The notes: a model not told the origin generated them from the sequence alone. A stretch of 64,000 bases of DNA from Bacillus safensis (GCA_030159235.1 BSBG01000004.1:1-64000); one strand, 5' to 3'. Positions 25,915 through 35,714 are shown, counted from the first letter of the stretch. Numbers and translations are program-made.

Positions 25915-26856
25915 ATGAGTTTGGATTTTGAACGTCCTATTATTGAACTAAAAGAGAAATTTGATGAATTAAAGAAAATGATGAAAGAAAATAATGTAGA
26001 TTTCTCGTCAGAAATTCATTTATTAGAAAAACGTTTAAATAAAATGCAAGATGAAATGTATTCTAATCTTACAGCTTTTCAACGAGTTCAAATTGCAAGG
26101 CTACGTAACCGGCCAACGACATTGGATTATATACCTTTATTATTTACAAACTTTTTCGAACTTCATGGTGATCGATTATATGGTGATGATAAAGCAATGG
26201 TAGGTGGTATTGCAAAATTTAAAGGGATGCCCGTTACGGTTATTGGTCATCAAAAAGGTAGAAGTACAAAGGAAAATATAGAAAGAAATTTTGGAATGGC
26301 TCATCCAGAAGGATATAGAAAAGCGCTAAGACTTATGAAACAAGCTGATAAATTTAATCGCCCTATTATTATATTTATTGATACAATAGGCGCCTATCCA
26401 GGTAAAGGGTCTGAAGAACGTGGAATTTCCGAAGCGATAGCTAGAAATCTATTTGAAATGGCAACACTTAAAGTGCCAATTATTTGTATTGTAATTGGAG
26501 AGGCATCAAGTGGTGGTGCTCTTGGCATTAGTGTCGGTAACCATATCCATATGTTAGAGTATTCATGGTACTCGGTAATTTCGCCAGAAGGAGCAGCATC
26601 TATCCTCTGGAAGGACGTTAAGTATGCTCCAGAAGCTGCTGAACATATGAAAATTTCAGCAAAAGATTTAAAACATTTAGGAATTATTGATGAAATCATT
26701 CCTGAAATGAAAGGTGGAGCACAAAATGATATAAAATCACAGGCAAAAATGATTGAATCTGTAATCGAATCATCTCTAAAAAAATTGATACCATTATCCT
26801 CGGAAGAGCTTATACAACAGCGATATGAAAAGTATAGACAAATAGAGAATAAATGA
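25915..26856 (+). CDS. extra acetyl-CoA carboxylase carboxyltransferase alpha subunit (AccA paralogue)
   Basis: A 313-residue crotonase-fold protein very like B. subtilis AccA across its length: the N-terminal coiled helix, [60 protein letters not shown]. It would pair with AccD to form malonyl-CoA. It is not next to accD, is AT-rich, and is MarR-linked in an island, so it is not the housekeeping copy. The glycine-rich active-site loop reads [10 protein letters not shown] (residues 195-204) instead of the usual GEGGSGGALG, and DTIGAYPG replaces DTP/KGAYPG. A resistant subunit is a plausible role. Confidence 0.88.
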   Translation: MSLDFERPIIELKEKFDELKKMMKENNVDFSSEIHLLEKRLNKMQDEMYSNLTAFQRVQIARLRNRPTTLDYIPLLFTNFFELHGDRLYGDDKAMVGGIAKFKGMPVTVIGHQKGRSTKENIERNFGMAHPEGYRKALRLMKQADKFNRPIIIFIDTIGAYPGKGSEERGISEAIARNLFEMATLKVPIICIVIGEASSGGALGISVGNHIHMLEYSWYSVISPEGAASILWKDVKYAPEAAEHMKISAKDLKHLGIIDEIIPEMKGGAQNDIKSQAKMIESVIESSLKKLIPLSSEELIQQRYEKYRQIENK

Positions 26857-27030
26857 AAATATTAAAGTCTATATTACATTTAGGAGTATTTTCGCAAAAA
26901 TTTCCAAGCGTTTTGTAAGTAATCTCTTAAACCGGATATGCTGATACTATTAAAAGATGTGAGATCGGTATGAAAAAGGATTTTCTTCCATCAATACTTT
27001 TTCTGAAGGTCCTCAAATCGTCCTCATAAA

Positions 27031-27052
27031 AAACAGACCATGGGTCTGTTTT
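27031..27052 (-). terminator. terminator after the hemB fragment
   Basis: AAACAGACC-atg-GGTCTGTTT followed by T-rich DNA on the minus strand; also placed to stop the plus-strand accA transcript. The rest of 26857-27060 shows nothing else. Confidence 0.65.
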
Positions 27053-27060
27053 CATTTTAC

Positions 27061-27261
<201 letters not shown>

Positions 27262-27335
27262 CTAATTTCCATAAAAAAATTAATATTATATTTATTATCA
27301 CATCCAGGTATTTACAAATAACCGAAAAGAAACTG

Positions 27336-27360
27336 AAAAAAAAGCTCCTGTAAAGGAGCC
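27336..27360 (-). terminator. terminator of the second MarR gene
   Basis: Minus strand GCTCCT-ttac-AGGAGC followed by eight T. Confidence 0.8.
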
Positions 27361-27406
27361 ATGTGATAGTGATAGATTTAATATGAAACTTGTTTATAAA
27401 AGTACA

Positions 27407-27826
27407 TTATTGAAAATTATTTATAATTGTACTTAATGCTTTCTTTAGTACAACCTTATCATCATTTGACAAGTTTTGAAGCGCTGTCTTGTTCAGCTCA
27501 ATTGTTGCTGCTTCAACTTGATCTCTAATGACTAAAGATTTTTGAGTAGCCTCTACTAAAATATTTCTTCGATTGTTTGGATCTATTGTGCGTTCAATTA
27601 AGTCAGCTTTTTGCATTTTATCTAAAATTCCAGAAACTGTTGAGGCTTCTAAATATACAAGTTCTCCAATTTGTTTAGGAGATAGCTGGCCCTCTCTCCA
27701 CAGACAGTTCAACACACCATATTGAGCGGGTGTCAAATCACATTTCTCTAAAAGCTTACTAAAGTACTTAAACACTTTATTTTGACTAACACTTAGTAAA
27801 AAATTTATGCACTCTGTTAATTCCAT
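27407..27826 (-). CDS. MarR-family regulator
   Basis: A 139-residue MarR protein: LTPAQYGVLNCLWREGQLSPKQIGELVYLEASTVSGILDKMQKADLIERTIDPNNRRNILVEATQKS covers recognition helix and wing, with the conserved D-x-R-x3 wing as DPNNRR. It is divergent from a YhfP-type oxidoreductase with 112 bp between them, so it likely represses that gene. One Cys is near the N-terminus and another near residue 43, so thiol or quinone sensing is possible but unproven. Confidence 0.86.
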   Translation of the reverse strand: MELTECINFLLSVSQNKVFKYFSKLLEKCDLTPAQYGVLNCLWREGQLSPKQIGELVYLEASTVSGILDKMQKADLIERTIDPNNRRNILVEATQKSLVIRDQVEAATIELNKTALQNLSNDDKVVLKKALSTIINNFQ

Positions 27827-27938
27827 TTTATCTCCCCCACATTGACTTTACCTATAATATCATGGTAGTTTTTTAATTGAAATACTTTTGCACCAGAAAT
27901 ATTTTGTCATAATATATTTTTAGAGAGGAAGATAAACA

Positions 27939-28925
27939 ATGGATTCATTTAAAGCGATTCTAGTAACAGAAAAAAATGATCAAGTTAGTTATGATCTTCA
28001 AAATGTAAGTGTTAATGATTTATCTGAAGGAGAAGTATTCATTAAAGTAGCATATTCTTCAATCAATTATAAAGATATGCTGGCTGTTCAAAAAAATGGA
28101 GGTGTGATTCGTAACTATCCAATGATTCCTGGGATTGATCTAAGTGGAACTATCGTTCATACAACAGATAATCGTTTCATAGAGGGTCAACAAGTGATTG
28201 TCACAGGTTTCGCTATGGGCATGAGCCACACTGGAGGTTTTTCTGAATATGCTAGAGTACCTGCGGATTGGATTGTTCCTTTGCCAAATAACTTGACTTT
28301 AAAAGAAGCAATGATTTTTGGAACAGCAGGCTTTACCGCTGCTCTTTCTATCATGGCTTTACAGGAAAATGGTATGAGTACGATAAATCAACCTAATATA
28401 CTCGTTACGGGGTCAACTGGTGGAGTTGGTAGCATTGCTATACAATTATTATCTAAAATTGGATACAAAAATATCTTTGCTTTAGTGCGTAAAGATAATC
28501 AAGTTGATATAGCAAAATCTTTAGGGGCAACTGATGTCATTTTTGCAAACGAGTTAGGAGAGATAAAAAAACCATTAAACAAGCAAAAATTTGACTTCGT
28601 CTTAGATACCGTAGGAGGAGATGTGGCTTCTGTGATCATTCCTCAAATTTCTTATGGTGGAAGCATGAGCATGTGCGGGAATGCAGGTGGAATTAAATTA
28701 ACAACAACTGTGTTACCTTTTATTCTAAGAGGGATCAACCTTCTAGGGATCGATTCTGTAAATGTACCAATCAATAAACGCAAAGTAATTTGGAACGAGA
28801 TAGCAAACGAATGGAATATCTCCCAAACGACTCTAGTCAATGAGATTACTCTCGATACATTACCTGAAAAAATTGAAGCCCTTAAAAATGGCCAACATTT
28901 AGGAAGAACCATTATTAAATATTAA
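27939..28925 (+). CDS. YhdH/YhfP-family NADPH oxidoreductase (quinone/acryloyl-CoA reductase type)
   Basis: A 328-residue MDR without zinc ligands, matching B. subtilis YhfP in blocks such as VAYSSINYKDMLA, GIDLSGTIV, GTAGFTAALSIMAL, TGSTGGVGSIAIQLLSK (NADPH loop) and PFILRGINLLGIDSV. Such enzymes reduce activated C=C bonds with NADPH. RBS GAGAGG. The MarR partner and island setting suggest a detoxification module. A GC hairpin (about 28985-29010) follows. Confidence 0.87.
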   Translation: MDSFKAILVTEKNDQVSYDLQNVSVNDLSEGEVFIKVAYSSINYKDMLAVQKNGGVIRNYPMIPGIDLSGTIVHTTDNRFIEGQQVIVTGFAMGMSHTGGFSEYARVPADWIVPLPNNLTLKEAMIFGTAGFTAALSIMALQENGMSTINQPNILVTGSTGGVGSIAIQLLSKIGYKNIFALVRKDNQVDIAKSLGATDVIFANELGEIKKPLNKQKFDFVLDTVGGDVASVIIPQISYGGSMSMCGNAGGIKLTTTVLPFILRGINLLGIDSVNVPINKRKVIWNEIANEWNISQTTLVNEITLDTLPEKIEALKNGQHLGRTIIKY

Positions 28926-29154
28926 GATAAACGAACTTTATTTATTTAAATTACACCAGACAAATATTGAATGTATTGATGCAGATACCCCATCCCAAAC
29001 AGGTGGGGTACATCTATTCAAAAAAGAGCGTGACATGCTAGTGCTAAAATACCTCAGATATTTATAATCATGTCACAAACAAATTAGAATTTAACACCGC
29101 AGAACACTTTAATCGTTTTAACCTAAAAAGAAACGATCTGCAAAAAACAAAAAA
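28926..29154. other. intergenic, hairpin only
   Basis: ACCCCA-n-TGGGGT at about 28986-29010 may end the oxidoreductase transcript. I see no gene up to the att repeat. Confidence 0.5.
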
Positions 29155-29223
29155 CCCTTGCATAGCAAGGGTTTCAACGATGATTCCGACTGGGCTCGAA
29201 CCAGCGACCTCTACCCTGTCAAT
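29155..29223. repeat. tRNA-Val attachment-site copy 2 (prophage left end)
   Basis: CCCTTG..CAAGGGTTTCAACGATGATTCCGACTGGG and on to CCTGTCAA: identical to the 3' half of the tRNA-Val gene (44251-44306), with the terminator hairpin rebuilt by different loop bases. It marks the boundary between the marR-rich segment and the prophage. Confidence 0.92.
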
Positions 29224-29337
29224 GTGGATTACTCTACCTGAACATTTAAGAGGATTCAGTCTTAAGTGCAGTTGTATCAATGGGTTTGAATACTCTTTCT
29301 GTTGAAAAATATGCATTTTTGAAGAAAAATGAAGAGT

Positions 29338-29371
29338 TTTGGCCCCAAAATGGCCCCACATGGGGTCATTT
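29338..29371. repeat. left-arm repeats TGGCCCCA / TGGGGTCA
   Basis: TTGGCCCCA, TGGCCCCA and the inverted TGGGGTCA lie within 34 bp, 120 bp inside the left att. The same octamers occur inside the right end (44135-44196). They are probably integrase arm-binding sites. Confidence 0.6.
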
Positions 29372-29513
29372 AGTTAAAATTAAAAAAGCCATCCATAAGG
29401 ACGGCCGAGTGTGAGTACTATAAGAAGAAGTTAATCATTGAAATATACGAATTTTCAAATCCCGTTTCCGCGGGTAAACCGTATACTCTAATAATACCTC
29501 ACATTTAGACACC

Positions 29514-29525
29514 GAACAAATATTC
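29514..29525. promoter_or_regulatory. LexA-like box before the wHTH gene
   Basis: GAAC-AAAT-ATTC, one mismatch from the Bacillus SOS box GAAC-N4-GTTC, 27 bp before the start of the small HTH gene. Confidence 0.35.
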
Positions 29526-29551
29526 TGTAAAAATATTTTCGAGGTGAGAGT

Positions 29552-29752
29552 ATGGGAAGTATGACTGATCTCGAAAGGAAAATTTATCGAATCATTTATA
29601 ATATGAGCCGGTTTCGTAAGAATCCAACAATGGTTGACCTTAAAAGAAAAACAGGTAAAGATGAAGCATCTATAAGAAAAGCCGTAAGAAATCTAATGTC
29701 TCGAAAAGAGCTTGCTTGGGATAAAGAGAAAAGAGAATGGCGGTTCAAATAA
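29552..29752 (+). CDS. small winged-helix DNA-binding protein
   Basis: A 66-residue protein MGSMTDLERKIYRIIYNMSR.. followed by LKRKTGKDEASIRKAVRNLMSRKEL and a short wing (WDKEKREWRF), a minimal winged helix. The RBS GAGGTGAG is good. It is the only plus-strand gene at the left end of the prophage, apart from late genes. A possible LexA box precedes it. It may be an excision or regulatory factor; I do not recognise a named family. Confidence 0.72.
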   Translation: MGSMTDLERKIYRIIYNMSRFRKNPTMVDLKRKTGKDEASIRKAVRNLMSRKELAWDKEKREWRFK

Positions 29753-29763
29753 AAAGACCTCTC

Positions 29764-30879
29764 TTAATTAAGGGAAGTAATGGCAGAAAGAGCGGTACGA
29801 GCAACGGCAACCGTTGAAACTAGCGGGCTGGCGTTTCCAGCGATTACCGTAAAGCTAGTAACCTTGTTCCACAAGTCGATGAAGAATTTTGAAATAGGTT
29901 CCCAGTATTTAATGACAAGGAATACAGCTGTTCCAATCGCAGCAATTGCTAACAAAATAGGATTTGCCATAAATATTTTTGAAACAACCCCGAAAACTGT
30001 GCCAATCAGTTTAATAGCAGAACCTACTTTCGTCGCTATGGCTACTATGTCTTTCCACTTTAAAAACAATGTAGAGAAAGAAACAATCATCGGTGTTAAA
30101 GCTCGTACTACACCAATAGTAGATAGGAAACCTGCTATTAATTGACCGATTATCGGATTTGTTTCCATTGCTGCATTGGAAAATTTCAAGAAACTATTTA
30201 CATTTTCCAAGATGGTCTTTCCTAGTGGTGCCATTCCAACAAGTAGATTTATAACAGTCCGGGCAATTTGACCAAGTGTGCTCCACACTGTCGGACCTGT
30301 TTTTTCAATGTAGGCAATAAAATTCTTAAAACCTTCTGTATGTTGAACGGTACCGGCCCATTCTCTGAACCTAGCTGTCATATCAACTAATGAAGTGAGC
30401 ATGTCAGCGGACATTGGACCAAACGCAGCAAATAAACGGCGTAATGCTCCTGAGAAATTTGTGATGACTTTTAAGAGTTTTGGCCCGTTTTCACGAGTGT
30501 ATGCAACGAAGTCTTGGAATCGTTGTGATGAGCTTAAACCTGCCGCCCATTTAGCCCAAGAAGCAGTTGCTTTTTCCATGCTTGCAGCCATGTCATTTCC
30601 TAGAGGACCAAAAGCCACAATAAGGTTCATCACTGTTCTCATGACGTTACCTGCGATATTTCCAAACGTCACAAATGCTTGACCGGCGTTGTTGTTCATC
30701 CATTTAATAAAATTTTGAAGATCAGGAGCTTTAAAAGCATTATCCATGTTCTTTGATAATGTAACCGCTCCATTCGCGACACTCATAAACATAGGTCTTA
30801 AACTATTCAGAACTGTTTTAAACGTTGTGAGTGAGTTGGTGAATGATTTAAGGATCCAAGTAATTCTTTTAAACTCATT
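29764..30879 (-). pseudogene. tail tape-measure protein fragment
   Basis: About 370 codons open from 30879 with no start of their own. Contents are typical of phage tape measures: hydrophobic helical repeats such as FGPLGNDMAASMEKATASW, FGPMSADMLTSLVDMT and MAPLGKTILENVNS, then a membrane-like segment ANPILLAIAAIGTAVFLVIKYW. Genuine tape measures are usually longer (often above 600 residues), so both ends are lost. It sits directly after the minor head gene, where scaffold and capsid genes should be; a large internal deletion is implied. Confidence 0.75.
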
Positions 30880-31000
30880 TCAACCTCTCCTTTGATGTTT
30901 TTTTGCGTGTCCACCTCACGCACAGGATTTACGCTTAGTTTGGCTCCAAGCCTTTAGAATGAGCAAAAGAGCCTTTTTATGTCATGCTCAGGACAGTTCA

Positions 31001-31915
31001 TTATTTGTTCTCAATTGTTTTGTACCACTCTTCATAGGTTTGGTATGGAATGACCTCACCCGCTCCCGAACCGCCCTTTCTCGCTCTTCTCGTGTCTGGC
31101 ATTTTGCCATTCACTTTGAAAGAGATCGTGCAGCGGCAGTTTATATCATCTTTGGCATTATTCATGTGACCAGGAGCGGGGCCGACACCGCCATAAATAG
31201 AAACAAATAAACCATTTTTAGCGGTCTTCCCATCTAGCTTTCTATGACCAGCACGCGTTTTTAGGTCAAGGGTAGAATTCCACACCTTTTCTAAATTGGC
31301 GTGCTTAGAAGCTTTTTCAGCGCTTTCCATTCTTGCTGATACCTGTACCCTATGAACTTCGGTTCTCGCAACGTCACGGGCTTTCTTTCGAGCAAATTCG
31401 GTCACTCTTTCAATTCGCTTGGCTATTTTGCTATAATCCTCACCAGCTTGAATGCCTTGAGCAATAGATATTTGAATCTGCCGGACATAATCATCACGGT
31501 GACGCTTATATAAGGCTGAGAGAGTCAATTCAGCTATCGGGTTTAATATTGCCTGTTGAATCATTGCCGTTGTCGGCAACGTATAACCCATTTTCACGGC
31601 TGCTTCTATCTCATAGAGATAAGCTGACCTCAAATAGTTCTCAAGAAATTGCTTAGCTGCTAATGCTTCGACAATGATAAGAACCGTTTTGAATGCTTTG
31701 CTTGATTCCTCTGTCATGCGCTCCATTTCTTTTTTGAAGCGGTTGTATTTATTCAGATCCGCCATAGAAAGAGAACCATCTTTCCCATACTTTGCAAAAA
31801 GAGCGGCCATTTGCTGATTAATCTCTTTCAATCTCTTTGCAAAGACAGCATCAATTCTCTTGGCATCCTCTGTGATCATGTCGTCGAGCAGTTTATCAAT
31901 CTCGTTTTGGTTCAT
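31001..31915 (-). CDS. phage minor head protein (SPP1 gp7 / Mu F-like)
   Basis: A 304-residue protein. The C-terminal half has the head-morphogenesis signature: ARTEVHRVQVSARMESAE, then RAGHRKLDGKTAKNG and INCRCTISF (His and two Cys). The N-terminal half is coiled-coil. It overlaps the portal stop by 20 bp; ATG 31915 with GGTGAGG is chosen over an upstream TTG. Normally it links portal and capsid during head assembly; no capsid gene remains here. Confidence 0.86.
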   Translation of the reverse strand: MNQNEIDKLLDDMITEDAKRIDAVFAKRLKEINQQMAALFAKYGKDGSLSMADLNKYNRFKKEMERMTEESSKAFKTVLIIVEALAAKQFLENYLRSAYLYEIEAAVKMGYTLPTTAMIQQAILNPIAELTLSALYKRHRDDYVRQIQISIAQGIQAGEDYSKIAKRIERVTEFARKKARDVARTEVHRVQVSARMESAEKASKHANLEKVWNSTLDLKTRAGHRKLDGKTAKNGLFVSIYGGVGPAPGHMNNAKDDINCRCTISFKVNGKMPDTRRARKGGSGAGEVIPYQTYEEWYKTIENK

Positions 31916-33356
31916 CTTCCTCACCGTCCGTTTCTGGTTCAATATCAGTTAACGGCGGCATGCTGTTCCTGTAATCCTCTTCCTCTGCCTCAATACGTTT
32001 CAATTCCGCTTCTACATCATCTACCCACGGATGATTTGCAATACGTGTTTCACGGCTTAAATCTGTGCTCTGATTAGACATTTGAACCTGCTCAAGCTCG
32101 TTTGTCATTCGAGAGCGGTTAAATGTCATCTGTAAGAGCGTGTGATCGTATTCGCCTTGACCTGTCATCTTTAGATATTCAGTGAAGAACCAAAAAAAGG
32201 CGTGTAAAGCTGGCCGGAATTTCCGCTCTGCTTCATTCGCCTTTAGATCAAGCAAGGAATATAGATTTTTAATAGCAACGTTGGTCGGTGAATTTCCCAC
32301 TTTGTCAGGATTGTTGTTTACACCCTGTCCGAAGCGGTAAATGTTCTCCTCAAGCCTATCAAGATGTGTATTTGAGCTATCCATCGGGATTTCAGCAGTC
32401 TTCATATTGAAGCCGCCGCCCTCACCAACGGCCACAGCTTTATAATGACGGAGGTTAGTCATAAATTCTGCTAGGTCTTCACCTGAATAATTGATTAATT
32501 CATAGATAATATCTTGCATTTCGTCAAACGTATTAGCATTGTTTGAGATATTCCCATTGTAAGCATCTATCAAGTCTTTATAGAAGATAAGGTCACTGAC
32601 ACCCTCTTCATTGTTCTTGAACTCGATTAGCGGTACCTTACCCCATCCATACCCTTCACCTTTTGTGTCGTAGAAATGGCTTTCAGGGTTGTTTTTATAA
32701 TCAAAGTCTTGAATCAAAGCCCCCTCATGCTCCACATAATAAAAAATCTGTTCATCTGTGTACAATTCCACTTTGCGAGTGATCTCATCATCAATGTTTT
32801 TAACATCGTAGTAACGGATTGCATATAGCAAGCTGCGTTTTTTGGTTGAATCGTAAACCGGTATGACTTCCTCAGCCGGAATACGAAGATAATCAAAGTT
32901 ACCTTCTTCATCAACAAATGGATGTAACCATTCTTTTCCCTTGTTACTAGCGTTTTTAAGAAGCTCTTGCATACAATCATCAAAATCTTCATCTATAAAG
33001 TCGTTCACAACTTCAAGAAACCTATCATTTTCTGCGTTAAAGGTGATCGGTTTTCCTAAAAGGTACTGGACCTTTTGCTGAACAAGAAGCTTATGCCAGT
33101 TGTGAGAAATTCGATTGTTCGGTTTATCTGTATCAACCACTTTAACACCATGTTTATAGAAGTATCGTATTCGCTTCTTAATGTCCGCTTGATTCAAATA
33201 ATAAGCGACACCTTCAAGCATCTGTTTCCGCTCTCCATCGTGCCTATCAATCATCTTTTGTATAGCGGTGATATCAGGCAGCTTGTCGGATGTTTCTGCA
33301 CTGTCTTCGATAATTTTAAGCAGCTCTTCTGTGTGTGTTGGTGTAACTGGATACAT
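31896..33356 (-). CDS. phage portal protein (SPP1 gp6-like)
   Basis: A 486-residue protein with portal features: the NRISHNWHKLLVQQKVQYLLGKP segment, an acidic stalk region, KVPLIEFKNNEEGVSDL, then SGEDLAEFMTNLRHYKAVAV and SPTNVAIKNLYSLLDLKANEAERKFR leading to the crown helices. The acidic C-terminal tail ends GEEDEPKRD. It would form the dodecameric DNA entry ring. It lies 20 bp after terL in the packaging order terS-terL-portal-minor head. Full length, so structurally intact. Confidence 0.9.
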   Translation of the reverse strand: MYPVTPTHTEELLKIIEDSAETSDKLPDITAIQKMIDRHDGERKQMLEGVAYYLNQADIKKRIRYFYKHGVKVVDTDKPNNRISHNWHKLLVQQKVQYLLGKPITFNAENDRFLEVVNDFIDEDFDDCMQELLKNASNKGKEWLHPFVDEEGNFDYLRIPAEEVIPVYDSTKKRSLLYAIRYYDVKNIDDEITRKVELYTDEQIFYYVEHEGALIQDFDYKNNPESHFYDTKGEGYGWGKVPLIEFKNNEEGVSDLIFYKDLIDAYNGNISNNANTFDEMQDIIYELINYSGEDLAEFMTNLRHYKAVAVGEGGGFNMKTAEIPMDSSNTHLDRLEENIYRFGQGVNNNPDKVGNSPTNVAIKNLYSLLDLKANEAERKFRPALHAFFWFFTEYLKMTGQGEYDHTLLQMTFNRSRMTNELEQVQMSNQSTDLSRETRIANHPWVDDVEAELKRIEAEEEDYRNSMPPLTDIEPETDGEEDEPKRD

Positions 33357-33376
33357 GGTTATTCACTCCTTTCAAA

Positions 33377-34585
33377 TTATTTAAGAATACGTACAGTTGA
33401 GGGTTTTCCATTTGTATAAATCGCATAGCGTAATGCATCTAAAACATCATCCCACAACTTCACTGGCATTCCAGACTTTTGGTCCCATACATACATGAAG
33501 ATTTCTTGCGCAAAGCGCTCTACTTTATCCTCAACGACAAAAAGCCTGTTCTTTTTGAACAAGCTCGCTACTGACTCAACACCTGATATTACAGCCTTAT
33601 CCGCATTTACAGCCTTTATTTTTTCTCGCTTAAATCGTTCAATATGTTCTGTTCGAGCGGTATCACAATAAAAATTCATGCTGCCGTAACGATCTTTTAT
33701 ATCTTTCGCCACTTTGACCCAATAATCTATTTCTTCATGTTGCGCTGCATGCTCTTCCAAGAGATAATAATTTTGTTTATCATCCTCTCCAATAACGACG
33801 ATGGAACCAAAATGCTCATACCCCCAGTCAACGCCAGCGAAGTATTTTACAAAGTTGACGGTCTCTAATTGATCTGACCTGATGTAATGCACATCTTTGT
33901 TGAAATCTTTGTATATCACACCTTCTGGCGCAACCCAATAACCATGAATATCCCTGTCTGTAAACATGCCACTCGGTGTGGATGCCACTATACTTTCAAC
34001 ATATTCAGGATCAAGAAAGTTATTATCAAACAAAGAAAAGTGAAAAGCCCTGATGTTAAGGCGGCCACTCTTTAATCTTTGCCCGTCTTTGTCGATGTAG
34101 TCTTTTTTTACGGTGTGCATTGGGTTTTCAGGGTTTGTATCCATCAAGACCATTGCGCCTTTGTACGAACAACGGGATATAACTTCCTTCACAAATGAAT
34201 CATGAAGTGCGGTTGCTTCGTTTAAAAATGCGCCAGCTGATGTAAAGCCCCTCGCTTTTTTCCAAGCGTCCACATTGGCACCATCGAAACAGTAGACCCG
34301 GTTGCCGAATATCTCAATGGCATTTGCTTTGTCGAGTCTAAGCTCTTTCTCTAATATCAATTCAAGGTCATTCAACACGTTACGTTTGATGGCTGCTTGA
34401 GTAGCGCCACCGATGATAAATGAAAGACCCTTGTTTTGATATTTGCTAATGTGAGCAAGGAATGCTAAAAGAAGCACGAATGTTTTCCCTGCTCTCTTTG
34501 CTCCGCTACACAAAAGGATTTTAGGACGCTCTTTTACAAAGCTGTCCCATACCTCTTTTTGCTTTTTATTCAATTCCATGTTCAT
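33377..34585 (-). CDS. terL: phage terminase large subunit
   Basis: A 402-residue packaging ATPase/nuclease. Walker A is [10 protein letters not shown] (about residue 29). The later ATPase motif is around FLNEATAL. The RNase H-like nuclease acids are in [27 protein letters not shown] and [12 protein letters not shown]. It overlaps the terS end by 20 bp. All motifs are intact, so the packaging motor could still be functional. Confidence 0.93.
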   Translation of the reverse strand: MNMELNKKQKEVWDSFVKERPKILLCSGAKRAGKTFVLLLAFLAHISKYQNKGLSFIIGGATQAAIKRNVLNDLELILEKELRLDKANAIEIFGNRVYCFDGANVDAWKKARGFTSAGAFLNEATALHDSFVKEVISRCSYKGAMVLMDTNPENPMHTVKKDYIDKDGQRLKSGRLNIRAFHFSLFDNNFLDPEYVESIVASTPSGMFTDRDIHGYWVAPEGVIYKDFNKDVHYIRSDQLETVNFVKYFAGVDWGYEHFGSIVVIGEDDKQNYYLLEEHAAQHEEIDYWVKVAKDIKDRYGSMNFYCDTARTEHIERFKREKIKAVNADKAVISGVESVASLFKKNRLFVVEDKVERFAQEIFMYVWDQKSGMPVKLWDDVLDALRYAIYTNGKPSTVRILK

Positions 34586-35294
34586 TCACCATCTTTTGAA
34601 GCATTGAAGCGATTTTGTTTTCTCCACTTCCTTCACTACCGCCATCAATGGCCTTCTTAGTCTTCTCGATGTTCAAGCGCATCTGCTCAAGTTTAAGCCG
34701 TCTTTCGTCTGTCTCATGGGCTATGTTGTCAAACTGCTTTATTAAGCTTCTCAGCTCGCCCATTGCCCTAGATTGAGCGTTTAGGAATGTAGCATGACGA
34801 TCCCAAGCAAACTGGAATTCGTATTCTTCTTCTTCAATGTCAGCTGAATCTGAAACGACTGACTTTTTCTTTTTCAACTCTTTGATCATTTCATCCTTAC
34901 TCTCGACGAACATTATTTTCTGTGCCCGCACAATGGCTGTGAACTGAATTTGTATTTGCTCCCACAGTAGATCAACGGGCGAAAACTCCTGAATGTCTTG
35001 CATGATCTCAAACGCTTCAGCTGGCATGTGCTTTGAGTAAAATCCATGAGTCTTTGCGTTTTGGTTTCTTGCAGGAGCACCACCGCTATTCCCTACAGCG
35101 TTTTTGTTCCCAGGTTGCCCACCTTTTTTTGTGTGCACACTTTTTTCTTTGGGTGCACCCTTTTTTCTTTCCCACCCATGCCGCTTTTTCCATGATTTTA
35201 TGGTGTTGATCGACACCCCGTATTTCTCGGCAAGGTCCTTGTATTTCATGCCTTTGACGTAATCTTTCTCCGCCTGAATGTGCTTGGATTCCAT
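34566..35294 (-). CDS. terS: phage terminase small subunit
   Basis: A 242-residue DNA-recognition subunit of the PBSX XtmA / phage terminase small subunit type. The N-terminal HTH is [24 protein letters not shown]. It is followed by a Gly/Asn-rich linker ([19 protein letters not shown]) and a helical oligomerisation region; a C-terminal helix would contact TerL. RBS AGGTGA. It opens the late packaging operon. Confidence 0.9.
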   Translation of the reverse strand: MESKHIQAEKDYVKGMKYKDLAEKYGVSINTIKSWKKRHGWERKKGAPKEKSVHTKKGGQPGNKNAVGNSGGAPARNQNAKTHGFYSKHMPAEAFEIMQDIQEFSPVDLLWEQIQIQFTAIVRAQKIMFVESKDEMIKELKKKKSVVSDSADIEEEEYEFQFAWDRHATFLNAQSRAMGELRSLIKQFDNIAHETDERRLKLEQMRLNIEKTKKAIDGGSEGSGENKIASMLQKMVNEHGIE

Positions 35295-35456
35295 CTACAT
35301 TCACCTGCCGCCTCCTTCTGATTCGTGTTGTTTTGGGATTTTTATTTCCTCTAAACTGCCGCCGCACTCTACCTTTAAGCCGATGCTTGGTGTAAAGAAT
35401 TATCGGAAGCAGTTTACAAGGAACAAAAAAAGCACCCCGCAGGATGCTGTTATCTC
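35295..35456. other. gap with terminator and a start-less coding-like frame
   Basis: Just upstream of terS a minus-strand frame ends ECGGSLEEIKIPKQ..GGR with no start codon, perhaps the tail of a deleted phage gene. The 35423-35449 hairpin lies at the right-hand side of the gap. Confidence 0.4.
35423..35449 (-). terminator. terminator
   Basis: Minus strand AGCATCC-tgc-GGGGTGCT plus seven T, after the gene at 35457. Confidence 0.75.
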
Positions 35457-35714
35457 TTAATTTTCAAAAGTCTCTTGAATTCTTTTAATCATTTCATCTA
35501 CCGGGTACATACTCTCATTTTCTCTTAACTTTAACCATGGAACACTTACAAATTCTTCTCCATGTGCGTATGCCCTGCCGTACCATTCTTCATTATTATT
35601 AGAAGCAATGTAAATGTCAAAATTCAAATCAGGATAAAACTTCCCATCTAATTTAACAGCTCCAAATTTCACGAGATAATGTTCTTTAACTAGCAAAATT
35701 TTCGGTTCTTTCAT
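35457..35714 (-). CDS. hypothetical phage protein
   Basis: An 85-residue protein, MKEPKILLVKEHYLVKFGAV at the start, a beta-rich middle (FYPDLNFDIYIASNNNEEWYG) and an amphipathic C-terminal helix (DEMIKRIQETF). RBS region GGGGGTGAG. It is bracketed by its own terminator and lies between late regulator and terminase, a position where prophages carry extra genes. I do not recognise it. Confidence 0.65.
   Translation of the reverse strand: MKEPKILLVKEHYLVKFGAVKLDGKFYPDLNFDIYIASNNNEEWYGRAYAHGEEFVSVPWLKLRENESMYPVDEMIKRIQETFEN

Noticed and set aside
29068-29361. Minus-strand frame of 97 codons across the left attachment site
   Set aside because: It runs through the tRNA fragment and integrase arm sites, has no RBS and no protein-like composition; its openness is accidental.
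30841-30877. GGAGAGG-ttgaa-ATG (MSLKELLGS...) as start of a scaffold gene after the minor head gene
   Set aside because: The frame stops after 23 codons, while the tape-measure frame reads through the same DNA; the evidence for a real start is too thin.
35086-35367. 93-codon Arg/Lys-rich frame overlapping terS
   Set aside because: Out of frame with terS, no RBS, composition of a shadow frame.
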